Below, piece after piece: positions 1 through 8,606 of a stretch of DNA of 32,778 nucleotides. How positions within the stretch are numbered: the first letter of the stretch is position 1; every line of letters begins with the position of its first letter. A program made the translations under genes and the position numbers. Source of the stretch: Anaerolineae bacterium (GTDB lineage Bacteria; Chloroflexota; Anaerolineae; J036; Brachytrichaceae); contig JAHBAL020000080.1 of NCBI GenBank assembly GCA_018500105.2, forward strand, positions 1-32,778. The letters are read 5' to 3'. The notes beneath the pieces are model-generated. The model was not told the DNA's origin and searched no databases. It saw only the letters and a program-made list of their open reading frames with translations.

Positions 1-714
1 GTGGATGAGGGGCGGGTGGCGGTGTTGCGGGGCATCAATTGGCGGATGCTGGCAGGCGAGAATTGGCTCGGGTATGGGCATAATGGCGCGGGCAAAAGCA
101 CACTGCTCAAGCTCATTTTGGGCGAGTGGTGGCCGGCGGCGGGCGGTAGTATTACGCGCTTTGGCGAAGATTTTAATAATGTTTGGGAGATTAAAAACCG
201 AATTGGTTTCTTTTCTTCTGAATTACAAACTCGGTATGCGGTTGATTTGCCAGCGCGGGATGTCATTATTACGGGCTTCTATTCGAGCATCGGTTGGCTG
301 CAAAACACAACCCCTGCTCAGCGTGAACGCGCTGATGAATTGATTGAGCAATTTAATTTACAGGCTTTAGCCAAACGCAATTTGCTGCAAATGTCGTTTG
401 GGCAGGCGCGGAAGGTGTTGATTGCGCGGGCATTGGTTAATCGGCCTCGCCTGATGTTGTTGGATGAGCCATTTGACGGGCTGGATGTGAATTTTAAGGC
501 TGAGCTGAGCGATATTTTGAGCAGCGCGGCGACACTGCGAGTTAATGGCAGGAATCAGGATGCCGGATTAACTAATCTCATTTTGGTCAGTCATTATGAA
601 TCAGATACATTGCCTTGCATCACGCATCAGATGGAGTTGGCACAAGGGCAAATTGTGGGGCAAGGAGAACTTGCTTATCAAGGGAGGTTATTAAAGAATG
701 GCACTGTTAATTGA
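1..714 (+). CDS. ABC transporter ATP-binding protein (possibly 5' truncated by window edge)
   Basis: Walker A GHNGAGKST, signature-like MSFGQARKVLIARAL, Walker B LMLLDEPFDGLD; ORF begins at base 1 with GTG, so the true start may lie upstream. Confidence 0.85.
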   Translation: MDEGRVAVLRGINWRMLAGENWLGYGHNGAGKSTLLKLILGEWWPAAGGSITRFGEDFNNVWEIKNRIGFFSSELQTRYAVDLPARDVIITGFYSSIGWLQNTTPAQRERADELIEQFNLQALAKRNLLQMSFGQARKVLIARALVNRPRLMLLDEPFDGLDVNFKAELSDILSSAATLRVNGRNQDAGLTNLILVSHYESDTLPCITHQMELAQGQIVGQGELAYQGRLLKNGTVN

Positions 715-967
715 TCAATTAGAAGGGCAAATTTCATCGCTTCCGGTCATTGAACAACTTGAGTTAGTGGCACGTATTACTCGGAGATTAACCCAAATAA
801 AAATTTTTAATAACAATGATGTAAAAAAAATACAACCAAGCCAAACAACAACCCTTCAAGAAGTATCGCCTATTTATACGATTCATGAATTAGCGATTGA
901 TGCCGGGCCAGAAGATATGTCAGATCAGTTTGATCACTATGTTTATGGCACCGATAAACACCAATGA
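698..967 (+). CDS. VapB-like antitoxin (small protein upstream of PIN toxin)
   Basis: 89 aa; C-terminus ...GPEDMSDQFDHYVYG resembles antitoxins paired with VapC; 4-bp ATGA overlap with the downstream PIN gene. Confidence 0.65.
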   Translation: MALLIDQLEGQISSLPVIEQLELVARITRRLTQIKIFNNNDVKKIQPSQTTTLQEVSPIYTIHELAIDAGPEDMSDQFDHYVYGTDKHQ

Positions 968-1389
968 TAAGGACAGTATTTTGGGATTCTGCCGCTTTTG
1001 TTGCTTTAATTAATCAGCGCGACACATTTAATCAGCAAGCTAAAATGTTGGCTTTTGAACTGGGGAAACAACAAGCAAAATTAATCACAACTGATGCGGT
1101 CTTATCTGAAACGATTAGTGGATTAAGTTCAGTAATTTGGCGAGCTACTGTAACTGAAATGATTAATCGCTTGCAGCAATCGGCAAAAACAAATGTTGTG
1201 GAAATTGTTCACATAGACCCTACATTGTGGCATCGTGGCTGGCAATTATGGAAGCAAAGGCTCGATAAAGATTGGAGTTTAATTGATTGCATAAGTTTTA
1301 TTGTTATGCAAGATTATGGAGTGACAGAGGCCTTTACCAGTGATCATCATTTTGAGCAAGCTGGGTTTACGCGGTTAATGAAAAAATAG
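964..1389 (+). CDS. PIN domain toxin (VapC family)
   Basis: MIRTVFWDSAAFVALIN start, TDAVLSE, DKDWSLIDCISFIVMQDYGVTEAFTSDHHFEQAGF: acidic residues typical of PIN RNases. Confidence 0.8.
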   Translation: MIRTVFWDSAAFVALINQRDTFNQQAKMLAFELGKQQAKLITTDAVLSETISGLSSVIWRATVTEMINRLQQSAKTNVVEIVHIDPTLWHRGWQLWKQRLDKDWSLIDCISFIVMQDYGVTEAFTSDHHFEQAGFTRLMKK

Positions 1390-1413
1390 CCCTGTTCTTT
1401 CATTGAAAGTCTT

Positions 1414-2130
1414 ATGCGTAAACAGTCACGCAAGCAGTCGAATGATCAACTTGCCTTGCCATTGCCAATCGAGCCAGAACCGGATGAGGCGTTAGAAGCA
1501 CGGGTAGATCGGGCTGAGCAAACGGCGCGTAATATTGAGCAATTCGAAGAGGCCCAACGCCAAGCCGAGGCGGAGGAATTGGCGAATCAACAGCAACGGC
1601 GGGCAAAAAAATATGGCGTGGTGGCTGAGGCGCTGCAATTGGCGCGTCGGCACGATGAAAACATTGCACGGGCATTGCGGGCCTATGGTGAGGGACGCGG
1701 CGGGCGCGACATCAAGGTGTCGAAGTGGTGGCTGCACAAAACCAAGCAGCCAAATGCAGATGAATTGGTGCATTTGTTTAAGTTAGATGAGCGCGATGCG
1801 TTGCATTTTGATGATCGTTATTGGCAAGTGGTGGCCGAGTTGGTTGAGCAGACGCGGTATACGGTTTATACCCGCGACGAGCAAGGCTTTGTCACCGGTT
1901 CGCAAATGCGCAGCAGCGAGCATCGCGGGGTATATACGCTGGCAACGGTGGGCTTGTGGGCAAATTTGGGCCAAGATTGGCAAAGCGCTGTCGCTGACAA
2001 AATTGAGTGGCGGTGGCGCATTCGGTTTGGGCGAATTGAAGCGATTGGCGATGACGAAAAGGCAATTGTTGCAACATTAAAAAGCAGCGGCTTAAGGGCT
2101 AAGGTAGAAATTGAAAATGACGACAAATAA
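1414..2130 (+). CDS. Hypothetical protein
   Basis: 238 aa ORF with Gln/Glu-rich coiled-coil-like N-terminus; overlaps the downstream methyltransferase start; no family recognised. Confidence 0.6.
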   Translation: MRKQSRKQSNDQLALPLPIEPEPDEALEARVDRAEQTARNIEQFEEAQRQAEAEELANQQQRRAKKYGVVAEALQLARRHDENIARALRAYGEGRGGRDIKVSKWWLHKTKQPNADELVHLFKLDERDALHFDDRYWQVVAELVEQTRYTVYTRDEQGFVTGSQMRSSEHRGVYTLATVGLWANLGQDWQSAVADKIEWRWRIRFGRIEAIGDDEKAIVATLKSSGLRAKVEIENDDK

Positions 2131-2875
2131 TTGGAATACCTCACTTTACGATGGCAAACACAACTTTGTCACCAAATATGGCGAAGATTTGCTTGGGTTG
2201 CTCAATGCCCAGTCGGGCGAGCGCATCTTAGACATCGGTTGCGGGACTGGGCATTTGACCGCCAAAATCGCTGAATGTGGCGCGACTGTGATTGGGCTAG
2301 ACAACTCGGCGCAAATGCTCGACAAGGCCCGCGAAACGTATCCGCACATGACTTGGGTGAACGCCAGCGCCAGCGATTTTGCTTTTGGCCAGCCATTCGA
2401 CGCGATTTATTCTAACGCCACGTTGCATTGGGTGAGCGATGCCGAAGGCGCGGTGCGGTGTATGACGGCGGCCTTAAAGCTGGGTGGGCGCTTGGTGGTC
2501 GAGCTTGGCGGCAAGCGCAATATTGGCACGATTGCGGATGTGGTTCGGCAAGCGATCAAGGTTCAGACAGGGCGCGATTCACAACATGGCTGGTTTTTTC
2601 CGTCTATTGGTGAATATGCGCCGTTGTTAGAGAAGCATGGCTTTGAGGTCAACGCGGCTTGGCTGTTTGATCGCCCGACCAAGCTGGAGGGCGAAGACGG
2701 CATGGCGAATTGGATTCGCATGTTTAGCGGAGGGCTGTTGCGCGGCTTGCCCGCCGATGCCATCGAGCCGATTATTGCTGCATCGGTTGCGCAATTGCGT
2801 GCCACGCAATATGTTGACGGCGTTTGGTATGCCGATTATCGGCGGTTGCGGGTGGTGGGGCGACGAGCGACTTAA
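2117..2875 (+). CDS. Class I SAM-dependent methyltransferase
   Basis: Motif I ILDIGCGTGHLTAKIAECGATVIGLDNSAQML; YSNATLHWVSD; ATG at 2117 (TTG at 2111 possible). Confidence 0.85.
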   Translation: MTTNNWNTSLYDGKHNFVTKYGEDLLGLLNAQSGERILDIGCGTGHLTAKIAECGATVIGLDNSAQMLDKARETYPHMTWVNASASDFAFGQPFDAIYSNATLHWVSDAEGAVRCMTAALKLGGRLVVELGGKRNIGTIADVVRQAIKVQTGRDSQHGWFFPSIGEYAPLLEKHGFEVNAAWLFDRPTKLEGEDGMANWIRMFSGGLLRGLPADAIEPIIAASVAQLRATQYVDGVWYADYRRLRVVGRRAT

Positions 2876-2878
2876 GTA

Positions 2879-3301
2879 ATGTTGCAAATTATCATTGACA
2901 CCAATGTGCTGATATCCGGTTTTAAGTCTAGCGCGGGTGCATCTTTTCAATTATTGAGGCGATTAAAAGACCCACGATGGCAGGTGAATTTGTCTTCCGC
3001 TTTGGTTCTTGAATACGAAGAGCAACTTAGACAAGCTTCAGTTGAAATAGGTTTAGACGCAAAAGAAATTTCACAAATTATCGAAGATTTGTGTAGTATT
3101 TCTAAGTTGCATAGCAAGTTGCCATTTAATTGGCGGGCCATATCGCGTGACCCCGATGATGACTTTATTCTAGAGTTAGCAATTCACGCCAATGCAGATA
3201 TCATAATTAGCTATAACAAACATGATATAAGCATTGTGACGAAATATGGCATAGCAGTGTTAACACCGTTAGAGTTTTTAATAAAAATAGGAGCTTTATG
3301 A
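2879..3301 (+). CDS. PIN family toxin-antitoxin system toxin (COG1569-like)
   Basis: IIIDTNVLISGF start, ISRDPDDDFILELAI and ADIIISYNKHDI motifs. Confidence 0.75.
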   Translation: MLQIIIDTNVLISGFKSSAGASFQLLRRLKDPRWQVNLSSALVLEYEEQLRQASVEIGLDAKEISQIIEDLCSISKLHSKLPFNWRAISRDPDDDFILELAIHANADIIISYNKHDISIVTKYGIAVLTPLEFLIKIGAL

Positions 3302-3549
3302 CGCAATTACAAACAAAAATCCCAGATTATCTATATCAACAAGTGTCTCAGCTTTCGGAGCGTGAGCATATAGAGATTGATCAAATTGTGGCGATGGCTT
3401 TGTCTGCACATGTGGCTTTGTGGCTCAATGAAGATTTTTTACAAAAACGCGGACGGCGTGGAAGTTGGGAACGCTTTCAACAACGACTCGAGAACGTGCC
3501 CAATGTTGAGCCAGATGATTACGATAAGTTACCCATCCCTTTACAATGA
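3298..3549 (+). CDS. Putative antitoxin partner of the PIN toxin
   Basis: 83 aa; GSWERFQQRLENVPNVEPDDYDKLP tail resembles small proteins paired with COG1569 PIN toxins; ATGA overlap with toxin stop. Confidence 0.6.
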   Translation: MTQLQTKIPDYLYQQVSQLSEREHIEIDQIVAMALSAHVALWLNEDFLQKRGRRGSWERFQQRLENVPNVEPDDYDKLPIPLQ

Positions 3550-3842
3550 TTTTAGAAATAGCGACCCTAGACGTTATTCCCGGCCAAGAAGCCGCATTTG
3601 AAGCCGATTTTAAAATTGCACAGCAATATATTGTGCAGATTGATGGCTATCAATGGCATGAATTGCGCCGTTGCATCGAGCGCCAGAATCGCTATGTGCT
3701 GCTGGTTGGCTGGCGTGATCTTGAAAGCCACACCATCGGGTTTCGCGGTTCGCCGCAATACCAAGATTGGAAGCGCTTGCTGCATCATTATTACGACCCT
3801 TTTCCGACGGTTGAGCATTTTGCGAAAGCTATTCATCCATGA
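3546..3842 (+). CDS. Antibiotic biosynthesis monooxygenase (ABM)-like small protein
   Basis: 98 aa; ILEIATLDVIPGQEAAFEADFKIAQQYI... YVLLVGWRDLESHTIGFRGSPQYQDW... typical dimeric alpha-beta barrel/ABM pattern. Confidence 0.7.
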   Translation: MILEIATLDVIPGQEAAFEADFKIAQQYIVQIDGYQWHELRRCIERQNRYVLLVGWRDLESHTIGFRGSPQYQDWKRLLHHYYDPFPTVEHFAKAIHP

Positions 3843-3870
3843 GAAATGTTACTTAAATAAAACAGAGGTA

Positions 3871-5352
3871 ATGATGTTAACAAGATTGAAAATATCTGGG
3901 TTTAAAAACTTAATGGATGTTGATATTAGATTTGGTACTTTTACTTGCATCGCCGGAGCAAATGGGGTTGGTAAATCTAATTTATTTGATGCGATTAGAT
4001 TTTTGAGTTTGCTTGCAGATCGCCCATTAATGGATGCTGTTTTATCCGTTAGAGACGAATCTGGACGAACAAGCGATGTCCGTAGTATTTTTCACCATAT
4101 TGGAGATCGCTATGAAACGAAGATCTCATTTGAGGCCGAAATGATAGTACCTGAAAGGGCAGTTGATGATTTGGGTCAAGAGGCAGTTGCTAGCATTACC
4201 TTTTTAAAATACAAAGTTTCTTTAGCGTATCGCGCTGGTGATGTTTCATCCCCGCCCGGGATCGAACTTGTAGAAGAAGAGTTGACCCATATTAATAAAA
4301 GCGATGCTAAAACTGCGCTGCCATTTAAGCACACTAAAGAATGGCGGGATACGATTATTTCAGGACAACATCGCGCCCCTTATTTCATCTCTACAAGCTA
4401 TGAAAATGATAAAGTTGTAATTAAACAACACCAGGATGGTGGAAATACAGGTAGACCGTTAATTCGCCTTGCTGCTACATTGCCAAGAACTGTGTTATCG
4501 GTAGCAAATGCTTCAGAAATGCCTACTGCGTTGTTAGCACGCCGTGAAATGCAATCTTGGCGGTTGTTACAACTTGAACCCTCTGCGATGCGGCAGCCTA
4601 ACAACTTTACGGCTCCTATACGGCTTGGAGTTAATGGCGCTAATTTGGCGTCAACTTTATATCATTTGGCACGAACAATTGCTCCCGATAATGCAGAAAA
4701 TGTATATGCAAAAGTTGCTAATCGTTTAAGTGAATTATTGGAAAATGTGCGCGATGTGGGTATTGACCGTGACGAAAAAAGGGAGTTGTTAACCTTGCAA
4801 ATCTCTGATGACACCGAAACAATTTATCCAGCACGAGCCTTATCTGATGGAACCCTTCGTTTTATAGCATTGGCTGTTTTAGAGCTAGATGTTAATACAC
4901 GAGGATTAATTTGCTTAGAGGAACCAGAAAACGGCATCCATCCGATAAGAATTCCATCAATGTTGAGATTATTACAAGATATTGCATGTGATACGTCTTT
5001 ACCCGTTGATAACAATAATCCGCTACGTCAGGTAATTATCAATACCCATTCTCCATCTGTTGTTAAACAAGTTCCACAAGATAGTCTTATTATTGCTGAA
5101 AAAGTGGAAGAAGTGCAAGATGAGAAACGATTTGAAAAAGTCTCTTTTGGCGCTGTGCCAGACACTTGGCGTGTAAAAAAAGGCGGAAGTAAAGAAGTTA
5201 CTAAAGGAGTGTTGCTAGATTATTTAAATCCAGACGCTTTAGTGGAAAATCGCCATTTAAATGAAAATTCACGTATGGATGATTTAGTAAAACCCCCAAA
5301 ACGCCTTATGGATCGAACCGATTTGCAATCGATGTTTGAATTTGAGTCATGA
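3871..5352 (+). CDS. AAA family ATPase (AAA_21 / SMC-ABC-like)
   Basis: MMLTRLKISGFKNLMDVDIRFGTFTCIAGANGVGKSNLFDAIRFL; signature-like LSDGTLRFIALAVL; LICLEEPENGIHP Walker B; INTHSP switch. ORF track starts at 3598, but that part overlaps the ABM gene; ATG 3871 has AGAGG upstream. Confidence 0.88.
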   Translation: MMLTRLKISGFKNLMDVDIRFGTFTCIAGANGVGKSNLFDAIRFLSLLADRPLMDAVLSVRDESGRTSDVRSIFHHIGDRYETKISFEAEMIVPERAVDDLGQEAVASITFLKYKVSLAYRAGDVSSPPGIELVEEELTHINKSDAKTALPFKHTKEWRDTIISGQHRAPYFISTSYENDKVVIKQHQDGGNTGRPLIRLAATLPRTVLSVANASEMPTALLARREMQSWRLLQLEPSAMRQPNNFTAPIRLGVNGANLASTLYHLARTIAPDNAENVYAKVANRLSELLENVRDVGIDRDEKRELLTLQISDDTETIYPARALSDGTLRFIALAVLELDVNTRGLICLEEPENGIHPIRIPSMLRLLQDIACDTSLPVDNNNPLRQVIINTHSPSVVKQVPQDSLIIAEKVEEVQDEKRFEKVSFGAVPDTWRVKKGGSKEVTKGVLLDYLNPDALVENRHLNENSRMDDLVKPPKRLMDRTDLQSMFEFES

Positions 5353-5987
5353 CAACACCACTGACTTACACCTTGCTTTCTGATGGCAGCTCGGATTGGA
5401 CAATGAGGCATATATTAAATTGGTTGTTGCGTAAGCATGGCTTGCAAAAAGCAGTTCATCCTCAGTGGGCTGATTTAAGAAAATTACGGAAACCGCCAAG
5501 CAAACTTAACGAAAAGATAGAGGTTGCACTTCGTTTGTACCCCTGTCAATTATTATTTATCCATCGTGATTCGGAAAATCAATCACGCGAGAAGCGTATT
5601 GAGGAAATTTTAGCGGCAACGAAGGAAATAAAAATTTCTGAGGCTATGCCCCCGATTGTATATGTTATTCCAATTCGTATGCAGGAGGCTTGGTTATTAG
5701 GTGATGAAAAAATCATTCGGCGCGCCGCTGGCAACCCGAACGGCAAAATTAATTTGAATTTTCCACAGTTATCAGAATTAGAAGATTTGCCGGACCCGAA
5801 AGAGCGTGTATTTAATTTGCTCCGCGAAGCAAGTGAATTAGGTGGGCGGCGCAGAAGAGATTTAAATGTTCATCAATTGCTGCATCGAATTGCAGAATTG
5901 ACAGATGACTTCTCTCCATTGGAGCAGCTTTCAGCTTTTAGGATGTTAAGTGAAGATGTAAAACAAATAGTTAAAAGATTAAAGTAA
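5349..5987 (+). CDS. Small protein paired with AAA ATPase; DUF4276/TOPRIM-like
   Basis: LLSDGSSDW..., LLFIHRDSENQSREKR (TOPRIM-like acidic motif), PIRMQEAWLLGDEKIIRRAAGNPNG; 4-bp ATGA overlap with ATPase stop. Confidence 0.6.
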   Translation: MTTPLTYTLLSDGSSDWTMRHILNWLLRKHGLQKAVHPQWADLRKLRKPPSKLNEKIEVALRLYPCQLLFIHRDSENQSREKRIEEILAATKEIKISEAMPPIVYVIPIRMQEAWLLGDEKIIRRAAGNPNGKINLNFPQLSELEDLPDPKERVFNLLREASELGGRRRRDLNVHQLLHRIAELTDDFSPLEQLSAFRMLSEDVKQIVKRLK

Positions 5988-6041
5988 ATGGGACCCATTG
6001 ACACAATAAAAAATTTTTGTCGGGAAACCTTATAACCAATC

Positions 6042-7640
6042 ATGAACAAACAAGACCAATTAATCATATTTGATACCACCCTGCGTGATGGCGAGCAATC
6101 GCCGGGCGCAACCTTGAATTTTCCTGAAAAATTGGAAATTGCGCGACAGTTGGCACGGCTTGGCGTTGATATTATCGAAGCTGGCTTTGCTATTGCCAGC
6201 CCCGGCGATTTCGACGCGGTGAGCCGGATCGCGCAAGAAGTCGGGCAATTTGATAATGCGCCGGTGATTGCCAGCTTGGCCCGCACCAACAAGGCCGATA
6301 TTGACCGCGCATGGGGGGCGGTGCAACACGCTCGTCGCCCACGCATTCACACCTTTCTCGCCACCAGCGATATTCACCTGCAATACAAGCTCAAAATTAG
6401 CCGCAGCGACTGTTTGGAGCAGGCCGGTGACATGGTGCAATATGCCCGCAGCTTGTGCAGCGATATCGAATTTTCGCCCGAAGATGCGGGCCGCAGTGAC
6501 CCTGCATTTTTATACGAGGTGCTCAAAGTGGCAGTCGAGGCGGGCGCAACCACGCTCAATATTCCCGACACGGTCGGATATGTCACCCCTACCGAATATT
6601 ACAACTTGATCAAGGGCATTATTGACAACGTGCCGAGTATCCGCGAGCGCGGGGTGATCTTGAGCACGCACTGCCACAACGATTTGGGTTTGGCGACTGC
6701 CAATACGTTGGCAGGGGTGTTGGCTGGGGCGCGACAAGTCGAAGTCACCGTGAACGGCATCGGTGAGCGAGCGGGGAATACGAGCCTTGAAGAAGTGGTG
6801 ATGGCGATGCACACCCGAAAGCAATTTTATGCACCTGTGTATACCCGTGTTGACACCACACAATTAGTACGCACCAGCCGCATGGTCAGCAGCCTAACTT
6901 CGATTGCAGTGCAACCCAATAAGGCCATTGTCGGGGCAAATGCGTTTGCGCACGAGGCTGGCATTCACCAAGACGGCATGTTGAAAAACCCGCTGACCTA
7001 TGAAATTATGCGCCCCGAAAGTGTGGGCTGGAACAGCACCAACTTGGTGTTGGGCAAACATAGCGGGCGGGCGGCATTGAATGATCGCCTGAAGCAATTG
7101 GGTTATGAACTCACCCGCGATGAGCTAGACAAGGTGTTTGCGCGGTTTAAAGACCTGTGCGACAAGAAGAAAGTGGTGGCCGACGCCGACCTTGAGGCGT
7201 TGTTGACCGACCAATTCGAATCGTTAGATAACGACTTGTTCAAGGTCGAGGAAATTCACGTGACCAGCGGCACGGGCAATACACCCATTGCCAGCGTGCG
7301 GCTGACCGATAGCGATGGTGAAATTCGCGCCGACGCGGCCTTGGGCAATGGCCCTGTTAACGCCATTTGTAACTGCATCAATCGTCTGACCGGTGTGGAT
7401 GCCAAACTGGTTGAATTTCAAGTTCACGCCGTGACCGAAGGCATTGACGCAATCGCCAATGTCACCATTCGGGTTGAGCTAAGCGGCGCTGATGGTAAAA
7501 AATATATTTACAGCGGGCGCAGTGCCGATACCGACACCTTGGTGGCGAGCGGCAAGGCTTACTTAGCGGCGGTCAATAAAGGCTTGTCGCGGGCGAATAA
7601 GAACATCACACCTGACCGCCAAAAGATCGGCAGTGTGTAG
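6042..7640 (+). CDS. leuA: 2-isopropylmalate synthase
   Basis: [102 protein letters not shown]-terminal regulatory domain. Confidence 0.95.
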   Translation: MNKQDQLIIFDTTLRDGEQSPGATLNFPEKLEIARQLARLGVDIIEAGFAIASPGDFDAVSRIAQEVGQFDNAPVIASLARTNKADIDRAWGAVQHARRPRIHTFLATSDIHLQYKLKISRSDCLEQAGDMVQYARSLCSDIEFSPEDAGRSDPAFLYEVLKVAVEAGATTLNIPDTVGYVTPTEYYNLIKGIIDNVPSIRERGVILSTHCHNDLGLATANTLAGVLAGARQVEVTVNGIGERAGNTSLEEVVMAMHTRKQFYAPVYTRVDTTQLVRTSRMVSSLTSIAVQPNKAIVGANAFAHEAGIHQDGMLKNPLTYEIMRPESVGWNSTNLVLGKHSGRAALNDRLKQLGYELTRDELDKVFARFKDLCDKKKVVADADLEALLTDQFESLDNDLFKVEEIHVTSGTGNTPIASVRLTDSDGEIRADAALGNGPVNAICNCINRLTGVDAKLVEFQVHAVTEGIDAIANVTIRVELSGADGKKYIYSGRSADTDTLVASGKAYLAAVNKGLSRANKNITPDRQKIGSV

Positions 7641-7664
7641 TTTGTTGGCATACCCCAGTTAGTT

Positions 7665-7738
7665 TTTCACCACAAAGCACACAAAGAAAAGGGAATTTTA
7701 GTCATTAATCTTTGAGTTTTGCGTTCTTTGTGGTGAAA
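7665..7738. repeat. CACAAAG-type palindromic repeat, copy 1
   Basis: TTTCACCACAAAG (7665-7677) is inverted as CTTTGTGGTGAAA (7726-7738), perfect 13-bp arms; shared with repeats at 17341 and 32544. Confidence 0.8.
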
Positions 7739-7765
7739 TTCATCATATTGAGCCATAATGCAACT

Positions 7766-8575
7766 ATGATAATTGGTTTAATCTCTGATACCCATTTGCC
7801 AGACCGACTTGACCAAATACCGCCTGTTGCATTTGAAGTGTTGGATGGGGCGGATTTGATTTTGCATGCCGGCGATGTTGGTGAGCTTCGTGTGTTGGAT
7901 CAGCTGTGCAAGATTGCGCCTGTTATCGCGGTTCATGGCAATGATGATACGGAGGAATCCCAACGAGAATTACCTTATGCACAGGTTGTGTTTGCGTATG
8001 GGCAGCGCATATTGCTGACACACGCGCATTATCCAAATCGTCCCGAAGAATTGGCATCACGCCGTTCAGACGATTGGGAAAGCCGTTTGGAGCGGCGGGC
8101 AAAGATGGCGCAACGGGCTGGGGCCTCAATTGTCGTATTTGGACATACCCATATTCCAATGTTGACCGAATATTTGGGCGTAACGTGTATTAATCCGGGT
8201 GCAATTGCTGCCGGTAATTTTGTCACACGACAAGCAATTCAAACAGTCGCGATGATGGAAATTACACCAAACGGTCGCTCAAAAGTTGTTCACTATAATT
8301 TAGAAAACCCCAAATGCCCATTTGATGTCTCATTTGACCTTAGTCTTGGTTTCCGAGCACAGTCACAACGTTATACACCATTTATCATCTCGCCCGAACT
8401 GCAAGCAAAGGGGCGAGAATTGGCAAATGATTACATAGCAAAGTTTGGCGAATACGCATTTTGGCGGCGTCTACGGCCTTTGGCTTTTAAATGCTGGCGA
8501 GGCGAGGTGACCGAGATATCCGACGCAGACATAATGGCGGCATTGGAATGGAATGACAACGAGCACAGCGGTTAG
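7766..8575 (+). CDS. Metallophosphoesterase (YfcE/MJ0936-like phosphodiesterase)
   Basis: MIIGLISDTHLPDRLDQIP; LILHAGDVG; VHGNDD; LLTHAH; VVFGHTHIPM; INPGAI. Start moved from 7712 to ATG 7766 because the extra N-terminus lies in the repeat. Confidence 0.88.
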   Translation: MIIGLISDTHLPDRLDQIPPVAFEVLDGADLILHAGDVGELRVLDQLCKIAPVIAVHGNDDTEESQRELPYAQVVFAYGQRILLTHAHYPNRPEELASRRSDDWESRLERRAKMAQRAGASIVVFGHTHIPMLTEYLGVTCINPGAIAAGNFVTRQAIQTVAMMEITPNGRSKVVHYNLENPKCPFDVSFDLSLGFRAQSQRYTPFIISPELQAKGRELANDYIAKFGEYAFWRRLRPLAFKCWRGEVTEISDADIMAALEWNDNEHSG

Positions 8576-8584
8576 CTGTGCTCG
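8560..8584. terminator. Hairpin between convergent genes
   Basis: CGAGCACAGC-ggtta-GCTGTGCTCG, perfect 10-bp stem containing the upstream gene's stop codon; lacks a long T-tract. Confidence 0.5.
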
Positions 8585-8606
8585 TTTGCGCTTGCACAAG
8601 TCAACA

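Noticed and set aside
3598-3870. N-terminal extension of the AAA ATPase ORF
   Set aside because: Overlaps the ABM-like gene in another frame; typical ATPase N-terminus and RBS are at 3871.
5988-6041. Possible promoter TTGACA...TTATAA before leuA
   Set aside because: The spacing between the -35-like and -10-like sequences is far too long for a sigma-70-type promoter.
7712-7765. Upstream start of the metallophosphoesterase ORF
   Set aside because: Lies within the CACAAAG palindromic repeat; the canonical N-terminus MIIGLISDTH starts at 7766.
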